A DNA stretch of 33,605 bases from an uncultured Acinetobacter sp. (GTDB lineage: Bacteria > Pseudomonadota > Gammaproteobacteria > Pseudomonadales > Moraxellaceae): NCBI GenBank assembly GCA_947627655.1, contig CANQWW010000010.1, positions 1-33,605 of the forward strand, written 5' to 3'. The first letter of the stretch is position 1; the number at the start of each line of letters is the position of its first letter. Positions 19,607 through 27,378 of this stretch are shown piece after piece. The position numbers and the translations under genes are program-made. The notes beneath the pieces were generated by a model. That model ran no database searches. It was not told where the DNA came from and was given only the letters and a program-made list of their open reading frames with translations.

Positions 19607-20084
19607 CCAAATTTGAAATTAAGGGAGAGTTTTGGTGCTCGTAAATGAGCGATAAAGGATATTTTTGACCTGATTGTGCATCTTGTACCGCCCGAATCAC
19701 CAGAGGACTACGGGCACGTGCGGATTCAATCAGCTCATCTGCGGTCATCCAGACTGCACCGATAATGTCGCTATCAAGTTCGGCAGTCGGATCATGGGCC
19801 AGGGATTTTGCTAAAAAGCAGAAACGGAAATAGGTACGATCCGGGAACATCGGTGGGGTATAGGTATAAATCCCCAAAAGGTGAGAAATTTCAACCTGAT
19901 GACCAGTTTCTTCCATGGTTTCGCGAATTGCGGCTTCAATGATGGTTTCACCGGCTTCTACATGTCCTGCAGGCTGATTGAATACAGTATGGGTCACACC
20001 TTCTGTATGTTCTTCTACAAACAGGAATTTTCCATCTTTTTCAACGACGGTAGCGACAGTGACGTGAGCAGTCCAGGCGGTCAT
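19599..20084 (-). CDS. nudJ: Nudix hydrolase, NudJ-like
   Basis: A 161-aa Nudix pyrophosphohydrolase. The Nudix box is complete at 40-62: Gly40, Glu46, then RETMEETG (54-61). E. coli NudJ, in the same position before mnmA, hydrolyses thiamine pyrimidine pyrophosphates and nucleoside di/triphosphates; substrate preference here is inferred. It is the first gene of the minus-strand nudJ-mnmA-hflD-purB cluster. There is no strong Shine-Dalgarno sequence. Confidence 0.9.
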   Translation of the reverse strand: MTAWTAHVTVATVVEKDGKFLFVEEHTEGVTHTVFNQPAGHVEAGETIIEAAIRETMEETGHQVEISHLLGIYTYTPPMFPDRTYFRFCFLAKSLAHDPTAELDSDIIGAVWMTADELIESARARSPLVIRAVQDAQSGQKYPLSLIYEHQNSPLISNLDA

Positions 20085-20469
20085 AAAGTAGCACCATAGG
20101 AAGAGAGAAACTATTCTACAAAATTTAGCGGGCGGTGGCTATGTTACAAGGACTTTTCTTTATAACGCGTAAACAAAAAAATTAAAAAGAATTGAATATA
20201 AATACTGTAGAAGTAAGGGGTGGAATCTACCACTTTACTCTGAATCAGAACCAATTCTACAGAGTGATTTCATGCATTCAGAAAAAACACTTCTATAGAA
20301 AAGACTTGGTTAATACGCATTCATCGATTGAGGATTTAAATTAAAAAACTCTTCAACACTTCTCATGCAAAGGGAGTGAAAAATATAAAAACCCAATCAG
20401 GGCAAAGGGGAATTCGATAAATTCTCCAACTTGGAATTTCAGCATATACGCATTGCTGGCTCAGATAAA
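20085..20469. other. Intergenic, AT-rich, no gene seen
   Basis: 385 bp upstream of nudJ. It must contain the promoter of the nudJ-purB cluster, but I cannot pick a convincing one. A small GTGG/CCAC dyad lies near 20220-20235. No coding sequence is supported. Confidence 0.5.
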
Positions 20470-20670
20470 TTAGGCATTATCCAGTAATTGACCAATTTCT
20501 AAAGCAGAATAGCCACGCTCTTTTAAAATCAGAATAATGGCTTTTTTATAATCTTCAGACTGGGCTGACTTGTATTTAGTCATGAGCTGGATTTCAGAAT
20601 TCAGTTCCAGGTTATTTTTTAGCGTCAATACTTCCGTAGAGATTTCATTAAAAATCTTGATATTAAACAT
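20470..20670 (-). CDS. Possible small hypothetical protein
   Basis: A 66-aa frame from an ATG at 20670. The second half (KSAQSEDYKKAIILILKERGYSALEIGQLLDNA) reads like a folded helical protein with a helix-turn-helix-like end. The frame also extends upstream through a palindrome-rich segment to an ATG at 20778, but that extension looks non-coding. There is no good Shine-Dalgarno sequence and no family I recognise. It could be the remnant of a larger gene. Confidence 0.35.
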   Translation of the reverse strand: MFNIKIFNEISTEVLTLKNNLELNSEIQLMTKYKSAQSEDYKKAIILILKERGYSALEIGQLLDNA

Positions 20671-20685
20671 ACAGGCACTCGTGAT

Positions 20686-20751
20686 CCGCGTTATAGCGGC
20701 CCGACTACAACTCAACCTGTCTTCGCTTCGCGAGACACCCTTGCATGCAAG
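20686..20751. repeat. Cluster of three adjacent palindromes
   Basis: Within 66 bases, less AT-rich than the surroundings, lie CCGC-GTTATA-GCGG (20686-20699), a hairpin GTC(T)TCGC-TTC-GCGAGAC (20719-20736) and the perfect 12-bp palindrome CTTGCATGCAAG (20740-20751). It could be a remnant of a mobile or repetitive element or a protein-binding array. No function can be assigned. Confidence 0.5.
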
Positions 20752-20772
20752 GATTACAAATTCAGACTGATT

Positions 20773-20883
20773 ATGCAAGTTTTTGCAGGACTGAACGCAG
20801 GACTATCCAGAGGGGTTGAATATAATTTAACTGAAGAAGAGCAGAGCGACATTTACTTAGGGAGTTTTTGGGAGAAATTTTAA
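20773..20883 (+). CDS. Possible 36-residue ORF or gene fragment
   Basis: A short frame, starting MQVFAGLNAGLSRG and ending in an acidic, aromatic tail (EEEQSDIYLGSFWEKF), looks more protein-like than its surroundings. The frame is also open upstream for ~50 codons without another ATG. There is no Shine-Dalgarno sequence. It may be the 3' remnant of a lost gene. Confidence 0.25.
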   Translation: MQVFAGLNAGLSRGVEYNLTEEEQSDIYLGSFWEKF

Positions 20884-21037
20884 TCAATTTGTCCAAGAGA
20901 AAAACCAGATAGGGCAATTTGAGATAAAGGAAATTTTGAGGCGATATCTGCATGTTTTGATCTTCGTGGGTGAAATTAAATCAGGTTTTAAAATGACGAT
21001 ATCTGCGTCAAAAAATCCTGACCTTCTCCCTTTAGTC

Positions 21038-21053
21038 TGTGATTTATATCACA
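21038..21053. promoter_or_regulatory. CRP/Vfr-type binding site candidate
   Basis: TGTGA-TTTATA-TCACA matches the CRP/Vfr consensus TGTGA-N6-TCACA exactly. It lies about 210 bases upstream of the small secreted protein gene at 21264. Confidence 0.55.
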
Positions 21054-21218
21054 ATATAAAAAATCCAAGTTGTATATTTTGCCACCATGCATTTAATCAG
21101 CCTATTTTAAAAAATATGGAAAAACATATAGATAAAAGTTTTCAATTACACTCGGAAACATAACAAAACATAAAGTAACAGCAGAATTCATCATTTATGC
21201 AAATATATTTTTCCTAAG

Positions 21219-21234
21219 TGTACTGGTCAGTACA
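21219..21234. promoter_or_regulatory. Operator-like dyad upstream of the small secreted protein gene
   Basis: TGTACTG-GT-CAGTACA has perfect 7-bp arms and is followed by six T residues. It lies 30 bases before the ATG at 21264. It could be a repressor operator (a TetR-type site would look like this) or a leader hairpin/terminator. Confidence 0.45.
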
Positions 21235-21263
21235 TTTTTTAAACAATAGATTAAGGAATCAAT

Positions 21264-21446
21264 ATGAAACTTGTTAAATTTGCATTTGCAGGGGTTGCTT
21301 TAATTGCTGCTTCACAAACTTTCGCTGCTGAAGAAGTATCTACTCCAGCTCCAGCAACTGAAGTTGCAGCTTCTGAAGTTCAGGCAACTGAATCAGCTGC
21401 ATCAGAAGTTCAAGCAACTGAAGCGCCAGCTGCAGAAGCGAAGTAA
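21264..21446 (+). CDS. Small secreted Ala/Glu-rich protein
   Basis: A 60-aa precursor with a clear signal peptide (KLVKFAFAGVALIAASQTFA, cleavage before AEE). The mature ~38 residues consist of Ala, Glu, Pro, Thr and Ser, with an imperfect tandem repeat AASEVQATE/SAASEVQATE. It is acidic and probably unstructured in the periplasm or outside the cell. An AAGGA Shine-Dalgarno sequence precedes the ATG. I do not recognise a characterised family. A 9-bp inverted repeat lies just downstream. Confidence 0.75.
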   Translation: MKLVKFAFAGVALIAASQTFAAEEVSTPAPATEVAASEVQATESAASEVQATEAPAAEAK

Positions 21447-21453
21447 TCAAGAG

Positions 21454-21498
21454 AGTGAGGATAGGTTTTATCTTAGAGAGATTAGACAAATCCTCACT
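21454..21498 (+). other. 3' inverted repeat after the small secreted protein gene
   Basis: Perfect 9-bp arms AGTGAGGAT (21454-21462) and ATCCTCACT (21490-21498) enclose a 27-base loop with its own small pairing (ATCT/AGAT). No T-run follows directly, so it is not a typical terminator; it could be an RNA-stabilising 3' structure. Confidence 0.45.
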
Positions 21499-21600
21499 TG
21501 TGAATAAAATCACTACATCATCGCAAGCAATTTTATACAAAAACAGAGCTTATATGTTGCTTTCTCAACATCATTCTTTTAATCATCTTAGATTAGCATT

Positions 21601-22137
21601 TTAACTTTGCTTATAGTTTGCAGAGACTTTGACATAATTCTGTGCGGAATAAGGTAAAAAGGCTTTTTCTTTGTCTGTGAGTGGGCGCACTTTTTTTACA
21701 GGACTTCCTACATACAAATAACCGCTTTCTAAAATCTTATTGGGTGGAACAAGTGAACCCGCCCCAATCATGACATCATCTTCAACAATCACATCATCTA
21801 AAATAATTGTACCAATACCGACCAAAACACGATTGCCAATGGTGCAACCATGTAATTTGACATGATGACCAATAGTAACATCTTCACCAATAATTAAAGG
21901 CGAACCTTCAGGCTTGTCCGCTTTCTTATGACTGACATGCAACATTGAATGATCTTGTACATTGGAATTCTTGCCGATGCGGATATGATTCACATCGCCA
22001 CGAATCACGGCAAAAGGCCAGACGGATACATTTTCAGCCAGGACCACGTCACCGACCACGACAGCCATGGGGTCAATATAAGCAGAGTCAGTAATTTGCG
22101 GCGTGCTATCCAGATAAGGGCGAATGTTTTGGCTCAT
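21601..22137 (-). CDS. Gamma-carbonic anhydrase family protein (YrdA-like)
   Basis: A 178-aa left-handed beta-helix protein, very close to E. coli YrdA. The hexapeptide-repeat core carries the three metal-binding histidines of gamma-class enzymes: His67 (SMLHVS), His91 or His92 (GHHV) and His96 (KLHG). Arg46-Gly-Asp-Val and DDVMIGAGSLVPPNK are conserved. It presumably binds zinc or iron; carbonic anhydrase activity is unproven for many such proteins. I chose the ATG at 22137, which aligns with YrdA and has AGGA upstream; an in-frame ATG 48 bases earlier adds a poorly matching segment. Confidence 0.9.
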   Translation of the reverse strand: MSQNIRPYLDSTPQITDSAYIDPMAVVVGDVVLAENVSVWPFAVIRGDVNHIRIGKNSNVQDHSMLHVSHKKADKPEGSPLIIGEDVTIGHHVKLHGCTIGNRVLVGIGTIILDDVIVEDDVMIGAGSLVPPNKILESGYLYVGSPVKKVRPLTDKEKAFLPYSAQNYVKVSANYKQS

Positions 22138-22175
22138 GTTGTTATCATCCTGAAATTTTATGATCATTATAAAAT

Positions 22176-22207
22176 AAAAAAGCACACATTCGCAGGAACA
22201 TGTGCTT
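22176..22207 (-). terminator. Terminator of the D,D-carboxypeptidase gene
   Basis: AAGCACA/TGTGCTT (22180-22186 with 22201-22207) is followed on the minus strand by a T-rich run. It overlaps the region upstream of the YrdA-like gene. Confidence 0.7.
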
Positions 22208-22241
22208 GGGCTTTAGTTTGACCTAATCTTTAAAATAAGGA

Positions 22242-23390
22242 TTAGAACAGGTTACTAAAGAATTGTTTGATATGGTCAAGCAGACGTGAGAAGAAACCCG
22301 CTTCTTCAACAGGTTGCAGGGCCACCAGCGGTTTTTCTGCAATTACTTTACCTTCTAAGGTTGCGATGTATTTACCCACAACCTGGCCCTGTTTTAATGG
22401 TGCAGTCAATTTAGGCTGAACCACCAGCTGGGTTTTGATGGCATTGGCCTGACCTTTAGGCATGGTTACATTGAAGTTTTCAGCCAAGCCGATCTGAACT
22501 TCATTTTCCTTACCAAACCAGATTTTAGATGTCGCTAAAACTTGTTTTGCTGGCTGAATATTTTTGGTTTCGAAGTTTGCATAACCCCACGCCAGCAAGT
22601 TACGTGTTTGAGTCGCACGTTCCTGCATGGTTGGTGCACCAAAGATCACTGAAATCAGGCGGGTTGGACCACGTTTTGCAGAAGTGGTCAGGCAGTAACC
22701 TGCTTCATTGGTGTGACCTGTTTTTAGACCATCGACACTCGGATCGGTATAAAGCAGGGCATTACGGTTGCCTTGTTTAATCCCATTAAAGGTGAACTCT
22801 TTTTCTGAATAAATAGGATAGTATTTTGAACTGTCCTTAATGATGTGCTGAGCCAGAACAGCCATATCTTTGGCTGTTGAATAATGACCTTCAGCAGGCA
22901 TACCGGTTGAATTGATAAAGTGAGTATTTACCATGCCGATGCGCTGTGCTTCCTGGTTCATCATATGTGCAAAGGTGCCTTCGTTCCCTGCAATATGTTC
23001 TGCCATTGCTTTAGAAGCATCGTTACCTGACTGGATGATAATACCACGCAACATCTCAAGTGCTGTCGCTGTACCATTGAGAGGAACGTACATGCATGAT
23101 TCTGCACTACTGCCACGGCACCATGCAGATTCATTCATACGAACTTTTTCGTCTTCGGTCAGTTCGCCGCTTAAGAGTTTCTGCTCAATGATATAACTGG
23201 TCATCATTTTGGTCATTGAAGCAGGTGCAAGTTTCTCATTTTCATTTTTAGCAGCGAGAATTTGCCCAGTTTCAAAGTCCATCAATACATAAGATTTATT
23301 ATTTAATTCTGGTGGAGCAGATAATACTGTTGCTGCGTAGCTGAAGCTGGGGATGAGGAGGAGTGCAGCAAGGGCGGCTTTTTGGGTCAT
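22242..23390 (-). CDS. dacC: D-alanyl-D-alanine carboxypeptidase (PBP5/6 type)
   Basis: Trims the terminal D-Ala from peptidoglycan pentapeptides in the periplasm. The 382-aa precursor has a signal peptide (1-19, ending SYA). The penicillin-binding motifs are complete: Ser58-Met-Thr-Lys61, Ser121-Gly-Asn123 and Lys222-Thr-Gly224. A beta-domain follows (about 275-360), then a C-terminal amphipathic helix (FFSRLLDHIKQFFSNLF) that anchors PBP5/6 proteins to the inner membrane. Two cysteines close together (Cys91 and Cys99) could form a disulfide. The Shine-Dalgarno sequence is weak. The symbol follows common use for this family; dacA-type naming is equally possible. Confidence 0.92.
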   Translation of the reverse strand: MTQKAALAALLLIPSFSYAATVLSAPPELNNKSYVLMDFETGQILAAKNENEKLAPASMTKMMTSYIIEQKLLSGELTEDEKVRMNESAWCRGSSAESCMYVPLNGTATALEMLRGIIIQSGNDASKAMAEHIAGNEGTFAHMMNQEAQRIGMVNTHFINSTGMPAEGHYSTAKDMAVLAQHIIKDSSKYYPIYSEKEFTFNGIKQGNRNALLYTDPSVDGLKTGHTNEAGYCLTTSAKRGPTRLISVIFGAPTMQERATQTRNLLAWGYANFETKNIQPAKQVLATSKIWFGKENEVQIGLAENFNVTMPKGQANAIKTQLVVQPKLTAPLKQGQVVGKYIATLEGKVIAEKPLVALQPVEEAGFFSRLLDHIKQFFSNLF

Positions 23391-23515
23391 TCTAGTTAGT
23401 TCCAGTATCTTAATATAAGCACGAAGAGCCTAGCATTTTAGGCCAAAGCCCGTCGGACTTCTATGGGTGAGTGGAGCTTATTTCATAAGTATTTTAAGCG
23501 GGAGCAAGAAATCAA

Positions 23516-23899
23516 TCAGGATTTGCTATAGGTGGTTAATTCAGTACAAATTGCCTGATTTTTCTTTTTCCCTGCTTTTTTAGCATCTTGCTGTGCTTCT
23601 TTCAGGATAGGCTGGAATTTTGCATCTTTACTGAGCTGGTTCAGTGCCTGTACCGGATCTTTTTGGCCTGGCATGTATTCAGTCACCAGTTGGTTATAAC
23701 CGGCATTAAACTGCTGTTGATCTTTGACCATGGCAGGGCAGATTTCAGACAGCACATAAATAGCAGCGAGTTCGTGCTGGGTAATGTCCTGAATTGGCGT
23801 GACTTCGATATTTGTATCTGCTGCAAATGTTTGCGTACCCAAAAAGCTCAGCGCTGAAAAAGTGAAAATGCCAAAGGCTTTCATACATAAATGTTTCAT
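23516..23899 (-). CDS. Small secreted two-cysteine protein, paralogue 1
   Basis: A 127-aa precursor with a signal peptide ending TFA before ADTN. The mature part is mostly helical and contains LAAIYVLSEICP and, near the end, AICTEL, giving two cysteines about 60 residues apart. It is clearly paralogous to the next gene at 24084-24467: L-A-x3-VL-[ST]-E-[IV]-CP and A-[IV]-C are shared and the spacing is similar. The function is unknown. A basic stretch (KKAGKKKNQ) precedes the second cysteine. There is no strong Shine-Dalgarno sequence. Confidence 0.72.
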   Translation of the reverse strand: MKHLCMKAFGIFTFSALSFLGTQTFAADTNIEVTPIQDITQHELAAIYVLSEICPAMVKDQQQFNAGYNQLVTEYMPGQKDPVQALNQLSKDAKFQPILKEAQQDAKKAGKKKNQAICTELTTYSKS

Positions 23900-24010
23900 T
23901 GATAATCAAAAGCTCAAAATAACAACAAAGGTAGCCTTAGATTAACTAAAATTGCGGGAATGAAAAGAATAAAAATGTAAGAAAACCAAATCATGTAGCA
24001 GAAAGCAAGA

Positions 24011-24055
24011 TAATAACAGGACGGTAATAACAGGACGATGCGCAGACATCGTCCT
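24011..24055. repeat. Tandem 13-bp repeat followed by a hairpin
   Basis: TAATAACAGGACG occurs twice (24011-24023 and 24025-24037). The second copy runs into a 9-bp hairpin AGGACGATG/CATCGTCCT (24032-24040 with 24047-24055). It lies downstream of the gene at 24084 and may end that transcript, though no good T-run follows on the minus strand. Confidence 0.55.
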
Positions 24056-24083
24056 TTCGGTCATACTGAAAAAGAATATGACA

Positions 24084-24467
24084 TTAGAGATCTTGGGCGA
24101 TCAGGTCATTACATACAGCCTGATGCTCATCTTTAGTAATCTGTTTGGCTTCTTGACGCGCCTGTTGCAGTACAGACTGATATTGTTGGTCAGCCTGAAG
24201 CTTTTGATAGGTCATAGATTTATCTGAATAGTCAGTAAGGTACTGCGAGATCAGCTTTTGAGCATTCTGATCAAGTTGAGCATTTTGACCTACAATTCCT
24301 GGGCAAACTTCGGTTAGAACCTGTACTGAAGCTAAATCTTCCTGAATGGTCAGGTCAACTTCTGCCGACAGATCTTCAGCTGCAGAAGCTGCTGTCAAAG
24401 AACCAGTGAGCATAGTCATTGCTATGGTCGTTACCCCAATCATTTTTTTAATCATCTTGAGCCACAC
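24084..24467 (-). CDS. Small secreted two-cysteine protein, paralogue 2
   Basis: A 127-aa precursor with a signal peptide (MIKKMIGVTTIAMTMLTGS, cleavage near ASA-AED). The mature part is acidic and glutamine-rich, probably helical, with LASVQVLTEVCPGIV and the late AVCNDL. Cysteine spacing matches the paralogue at 23516-23899, pointing to a local duplication. The start is uncertain: an in-frame ATG four codons later gives a more typical signal peptide. I know of no established function. Confidence 0.72.
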   Translation of the reverse strand: MWLKMIKKMIGVTTIAMTMLTGSLTAASAAEDLSAEVDLTIQEDLASVQVLTEVCPGIVGQNAQLDQNAQKLISQYLTDYSDKSMTYQKLQADQQYQSVLQQARQEAKQITKDEHQAVCNDLIAQDL

Positions 24468-24567
24468 ATATTAAAGATGGATGTTGAAGCATAAAGCTAT
24501 ATAATTCCTAATGTAATACAAACAATTGTCCCCGCCAGTCATTTTCTGGGGCATATGGGAATTTTAA

Positions 24568-25344
24568 GTGAATATTTTAATTTCAAATGATGATGGGGTA
24601 TTTGCTCCAGGCATTCAGGCTTTAGCACAAGCATTAAAACCACTAGGTCGTGTAGTCGTGGTCGCACCGGAAAGTGAGCGGAGTGGGTTTTCCAGCGCTT
24701 TAACACTGGACCGGCCCTTACGTCCGATCCAGATCGCCACCGATGTATGGGCAGTGAACGGCACGCCGGCCGATTGTGTTTACCTGGCCATGAATGGATT
24801 ATTTGATGTTGAGTTTGATTTGGTGGTCAGTGGTATTAACAGCGGTGCTAACCTCGGTGATGATGTACTGTATTCCGGTACGGTCGGGGCGGCTTTTGAA
24901 GGCCGTCTGGCGAAACAGCCTGCATTGGCCATTTCCCTGTGCGGTCAAAACGTACGTGCTTATACTTCGCCAGAGGATTATCGCGTTGCGGCACAATGGG
25001 TGCATGACTTTATCGCCGGTGGCCTGCCTGTCTTGCCTGGACGTCATATTTTTAATGTGAATATTCCTGATCTCAATGAACTTAAAGGGACTAAAGTGAC
25101 CTTTCAGGGGCGACGTAGTCAGTCTAAACCGATTACCAGTCATGTCGACCCGCGTGGCCGTCAGGTGTACTGGATTGGGTTATCTGGTGAAGCTGTAGCA
25201 ATGCCGAAGCATAAAGGCACCGAAATTGAATCGGACTTTTTCGCTATCGCCAATGGCTATGTGAGTGTGACTCCGATCCAGATGGATGCTACAAACTATG
25301 ATGTATTACACGATTTGCAGGGTCAGATTTTCAATAAAATCTAA
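24568..25344 (+). CDS. surE: 5'/3'-nucleotidase SurE
   Basis: A metal-dependent nucleoside monophosphatase of the cytosol. The 258-aa product begins ILISNDDG and keeps the metal-binding residues Asp8, Asp9, Ser39 (ESERSG) and Asn91 ([22 protein letters not shown]), as in E. coli SurE. The start is a GTG with a GGGA Shine-Dalgarno sequence. It precedes an NlpD-like gene, a neighbourhood shared with many gammaproteobacteria, but pcm and rpoS are not present. Confidence 0.95.
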   Translation: MNILISNDDGVFAPGIQALAQALKPLGRVVVVAPESERSGFSSALTLDRPLRPIQIATDVWAVNGTPADCVYLAMNGLFDVEFDLVVSGINSGANLGDDVLYSGTVGAAFEGRLAKQPALAISLCGQNVRAYTSPEDYRVAAQWVHDFIAGGLPVLPGRHIFNVNIPDLNELKGTKVTFQGRRSQSKPITSHVDPRGRQVYWIGLSGEAVAMPKHKGTEIESDFFAIANGYVSVTPIQMDATNYDVLHDLQGQIFNKI

Positions 25345-25452
25345 GTAATGTTATAACTTTGTGAATAGTTTGATATTGCAACCTTATTTGCTGTGAATTT
25401 TTGCTAATCTTAACGGGTTTTTGCAACCGTATAGATGTTAGAGAGGAAGATA

Positions 25453-26289
25453 ATGTTCCTGGTGTCACCGAAACGCTTTATTGCTTTGCCTAAAGGCATG
25501 ATGAAAACCCTAGTGCTGACAACAGCGATGATTTCATCTGTTATCATCACAGGATGTGCAACCAAACCTTATGTCAACAATACAGCACGCTATGCGGCAG
25601 CACCTGAATTCTATACGGTCCGCTCAGGGGACACCTTGAGCGGGATCGCAGCGCGTTACGGTTTAAGTTATATCAGCATTGCCGAAATGAATGATATTCC
25701 TGAGCCATATCGTATTTATGTGGGTCAGTCTATCCGTTTAAAAAATACCAAGCGCAGTACGACCACTCAGGCGGTCACACAGTCTGCACCTATCCAGCGT
25801 CAAACTATTACAACTCCAGCTCCGGTCACTACAGCACCAGTCAAGCCGTCTGTACCGGTCACCTCAGTACAGACCAAGCCTACGGTTACAACTGCGCCAA
25901 CTACACCTGCACCAGTATCAGGCATCCGTTGGGTCAAACCATCCAATGGGCCTGTATTACAGCAGTTTAATCTGGCTTCCAATATTAAAGGCATCCGTTA
26001 TAGCGGGAATGTCGGCGATCCGGTATTCGCAGCTGCTGATGGGCAAGTGGTGTATGCCGCGGATGGCCTAAAAGAATATGGTCATCTGGTCTTGATCAAG
26101 CATATTAATGGCTATATCACTGCCTATGCTCATAACAGCAAACTTAACGTGAAAAGTGGTCAAAATGTAACGGCTGGTCAAAAAATTGCTGAGATGGGTT
26201 CTTCTGGTACAACCCGTACCATGCTTGAGTTTCAGGTACGTTTAGATGGTAAGCCGGTCAATCCGGCAAGCGTTTTACCAAATAATTAA
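25453..26289 (+). CDS. nlpD: NlpD-like LysM/LytM lipoprotein
   Basis: An envelope lipoprotein likely to control peptidoglycan amidases at division. I chose the ATG at 25453 because GAGAGGAAG lies 6 bases upstream; an ATG 18 bases earlier and an ATG pair ~45 bases later (which gives a more typical lipoprotein signal) are alternatives. Numbering from the chosen start, the lipobox ends VIITGC (Cys35). A LysM domain (52-96, YTVRSGDTLSGIA) comes next, then a Thr/Pro/Val linker (101-156) and an M23/LytM domain (160-275). The LytM active site is degenerate: the usual first zinc-binding His is absent (GIRYSG) and the HxH-type motif reads LEFQVR. That suits an amidase activator rather than a hydrolase. 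Confidence 0.88.
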   Translation: MFLVSPKRFIALPKGMMKTLVLTTAMISSVIITGCATKPYVNNTARYAAAPEFYTVRSGDTLSGIAARYGLSYISIAEMNDIPEPYRIYVGQSIRLKNTKRSTTTQAVTQSAPIQRQTITTPAPVTTAPVKPSVPVTSVQTKPTVTTAPTTPAPVSGIRWVKPSNGPVLQQFNLASNIKGIRYSGNVGDPVFAAADGQVVYAADGLKEYGHLVLIKHINGYITAYAHNSKLNVKSGQNVTAGQKIAEMGSSGTTRTMLEFQVRLDGKPVNPASVLPNN

Positions 26290-26380
26290 ATAAATAATGC
26301 AAAAGCAAAAATTCACCGTATAATACAATGAGTTGCTTTTATCAAAAGATGGGGCACCTCATAAGTTTAGAGGGGAATTT

Positions 26381-27313
26381 ATGTTAGATCAACTTCGAGC
26401 AATGGGTGTATTTGCTTGTGTTGTAGAGAAGAACTCGTTTAGTGGTGCTGCACGTGAATTGGGTATTACTACCAGTGCCGTGAGCCAGCAGGTTCGCTCG
26501 TTGGAACAGGACATGGAAGTTGTTTTGCTCAACCGTTCCACACGAAAACTGAGTTTGACAGAAGCCGGCCAGGCTTTTTTCTACAGCTGTCAGGAAATGT
26601 TATCCGCTGCGGAGCGTGGTAAAGTCCGCATTAATGAACTGCGTGATGATTTGATAGGTGAACTGAGGATTGCGGCAACTGCGGAACTTTGTGCGATGCA
26701 TGTCATTCCAGCCTTATCGCATTGGTTGACAGCCCATCGTGGCTTGCTGGTTCAATTTGAAACACGGGATCAACCGGCAGAACTGCTGGATGGCCGTGTA
26801 GATATTGAACTATGCCTAGTTGATCAAGAAATCAAGGACAGCTCTGTCCAGGCAGTGCCATTGATGCAGATTGAGCAGATTCTGGTTGCCGCGCCAAGTT
26901 ATATCAATCAGACATCGCTCATCGCACAACCTGAAGACCTTAAACATCATGAGGTTGTATCCTTAAGCTCTCTACAAAACTCACAACAGTTCAGGTTTCA
27001 GCATTTAAGTACCGCCCAGAAAGTTGACCTTGAGCTGAACTTGCGCCTGAACACCAATAGCAGTCTGGTGGCGCAGTCCATGTGTCTGCACGGTAATACG
27101 ATTGCCCGCATGTCTTATCTGGATGTACAAAAAGACTTGATGAACGGCTCCCTGGTTGAAGTCCTGCCCGAGTGGAAATTACCACCATTAACACTCTATG
27201 CCGTGACTTCAAAACGTGAACAACAACCGACAAAAATTCTGCGCTGCCTTGATACTTTGAAACAATATTTTAGCCAGTTAAATGGCGGACGTGTGTTGCA
27301 AATCGCATCATGA
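26381..27313 (+). CDS. LysR-family transcriptional regulator
   Basis: A 310-aa regulator. The winged helix-turn-helix is at 18-60 (SFSGAARELGITTSAVSQQVRSLEQ), followed by a linker helix and a periplasmic-binding-protein-like effector domain (about 90-295). The ATG at 26381 has AGAGGGG just upstream, so the longer in-frame extension from 26333 is unlikely. It resembles the CrgA/AaeR subgroup in general layout. Its target is unknown: neither neighbour is divergent from it, so the usual target rule gives no hint. It converges with argD on a shared terminator. Confidence 0.88.
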   Translation: MLDQLRAMGVFACVVEKNSFSGAARELGITTSAVSQQVRSLEQDMEVVLLNRSTRKLSLTEAGQAFFYSCQEMLSAAERGKVRINELRDDLIGELRIAATAELCAMHVIPALSHWLTAHRGLLVQFETRDQPAELLDGRVDIELCLVDQEIKDSSVQAVPLMQIEQILVAAPSYINQTSLIAQPEDLKHHEVVSLSSLQNSQQFRFQHLSTAQKVDLELNLRLNTNSSLVAQSMCLHGNTIARMSYLDVQKDLMNGSLVEVLPEWKLPPLTLYAVTSKREQQPTKILRCLDTLKQYFSQLNGGRVLQIAS

Positions 27314-27331
27314 CATTCTAAAGGATTCAAT

Positions 27332-27358
27332 AAAAAAGCCGCTTGATGCGGCTTTTTT
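27332..27358. terminator. Bidirectional terminator between the LysR gene and argD
   Basis: AAAAAAGCCGC/GCGGCTTTTTT (27332-27342 with 27348-27358) with a TTGAT loop lies between two convergent genes and has suitable A/T runs on both sides. Confidence 0.94.
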
Positions 27359-27378
27359 ACTCTAGGTTGGTAGCTGAA

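Larger units (their letters stand above)
20884..21263. other. AT-rich upstream region of the small secreted protein gene
   Basis: 380 bp between the short frame ending at 20883 and the gene at 21264. A 75-codon frame here (20936-21163) is not convincing as a gene. What stands out is regulatory: a CRP-type palindrome at 21038-21053 and a dyad at 21219-21234, listed separately. Confidence 0.5.

Noticed and set aside
20771..20953. 60-codon minus-strand frame
   Set aside because: Leu/Lys-rich composition expected from AT-rich non-coding DNA; no supporting signals.
20936..21163. 75-codon plus-strand frame
   Set aside because: AT-rich, no ribosome site, overlaps the CRP-like palindrome and resembles no known protein.
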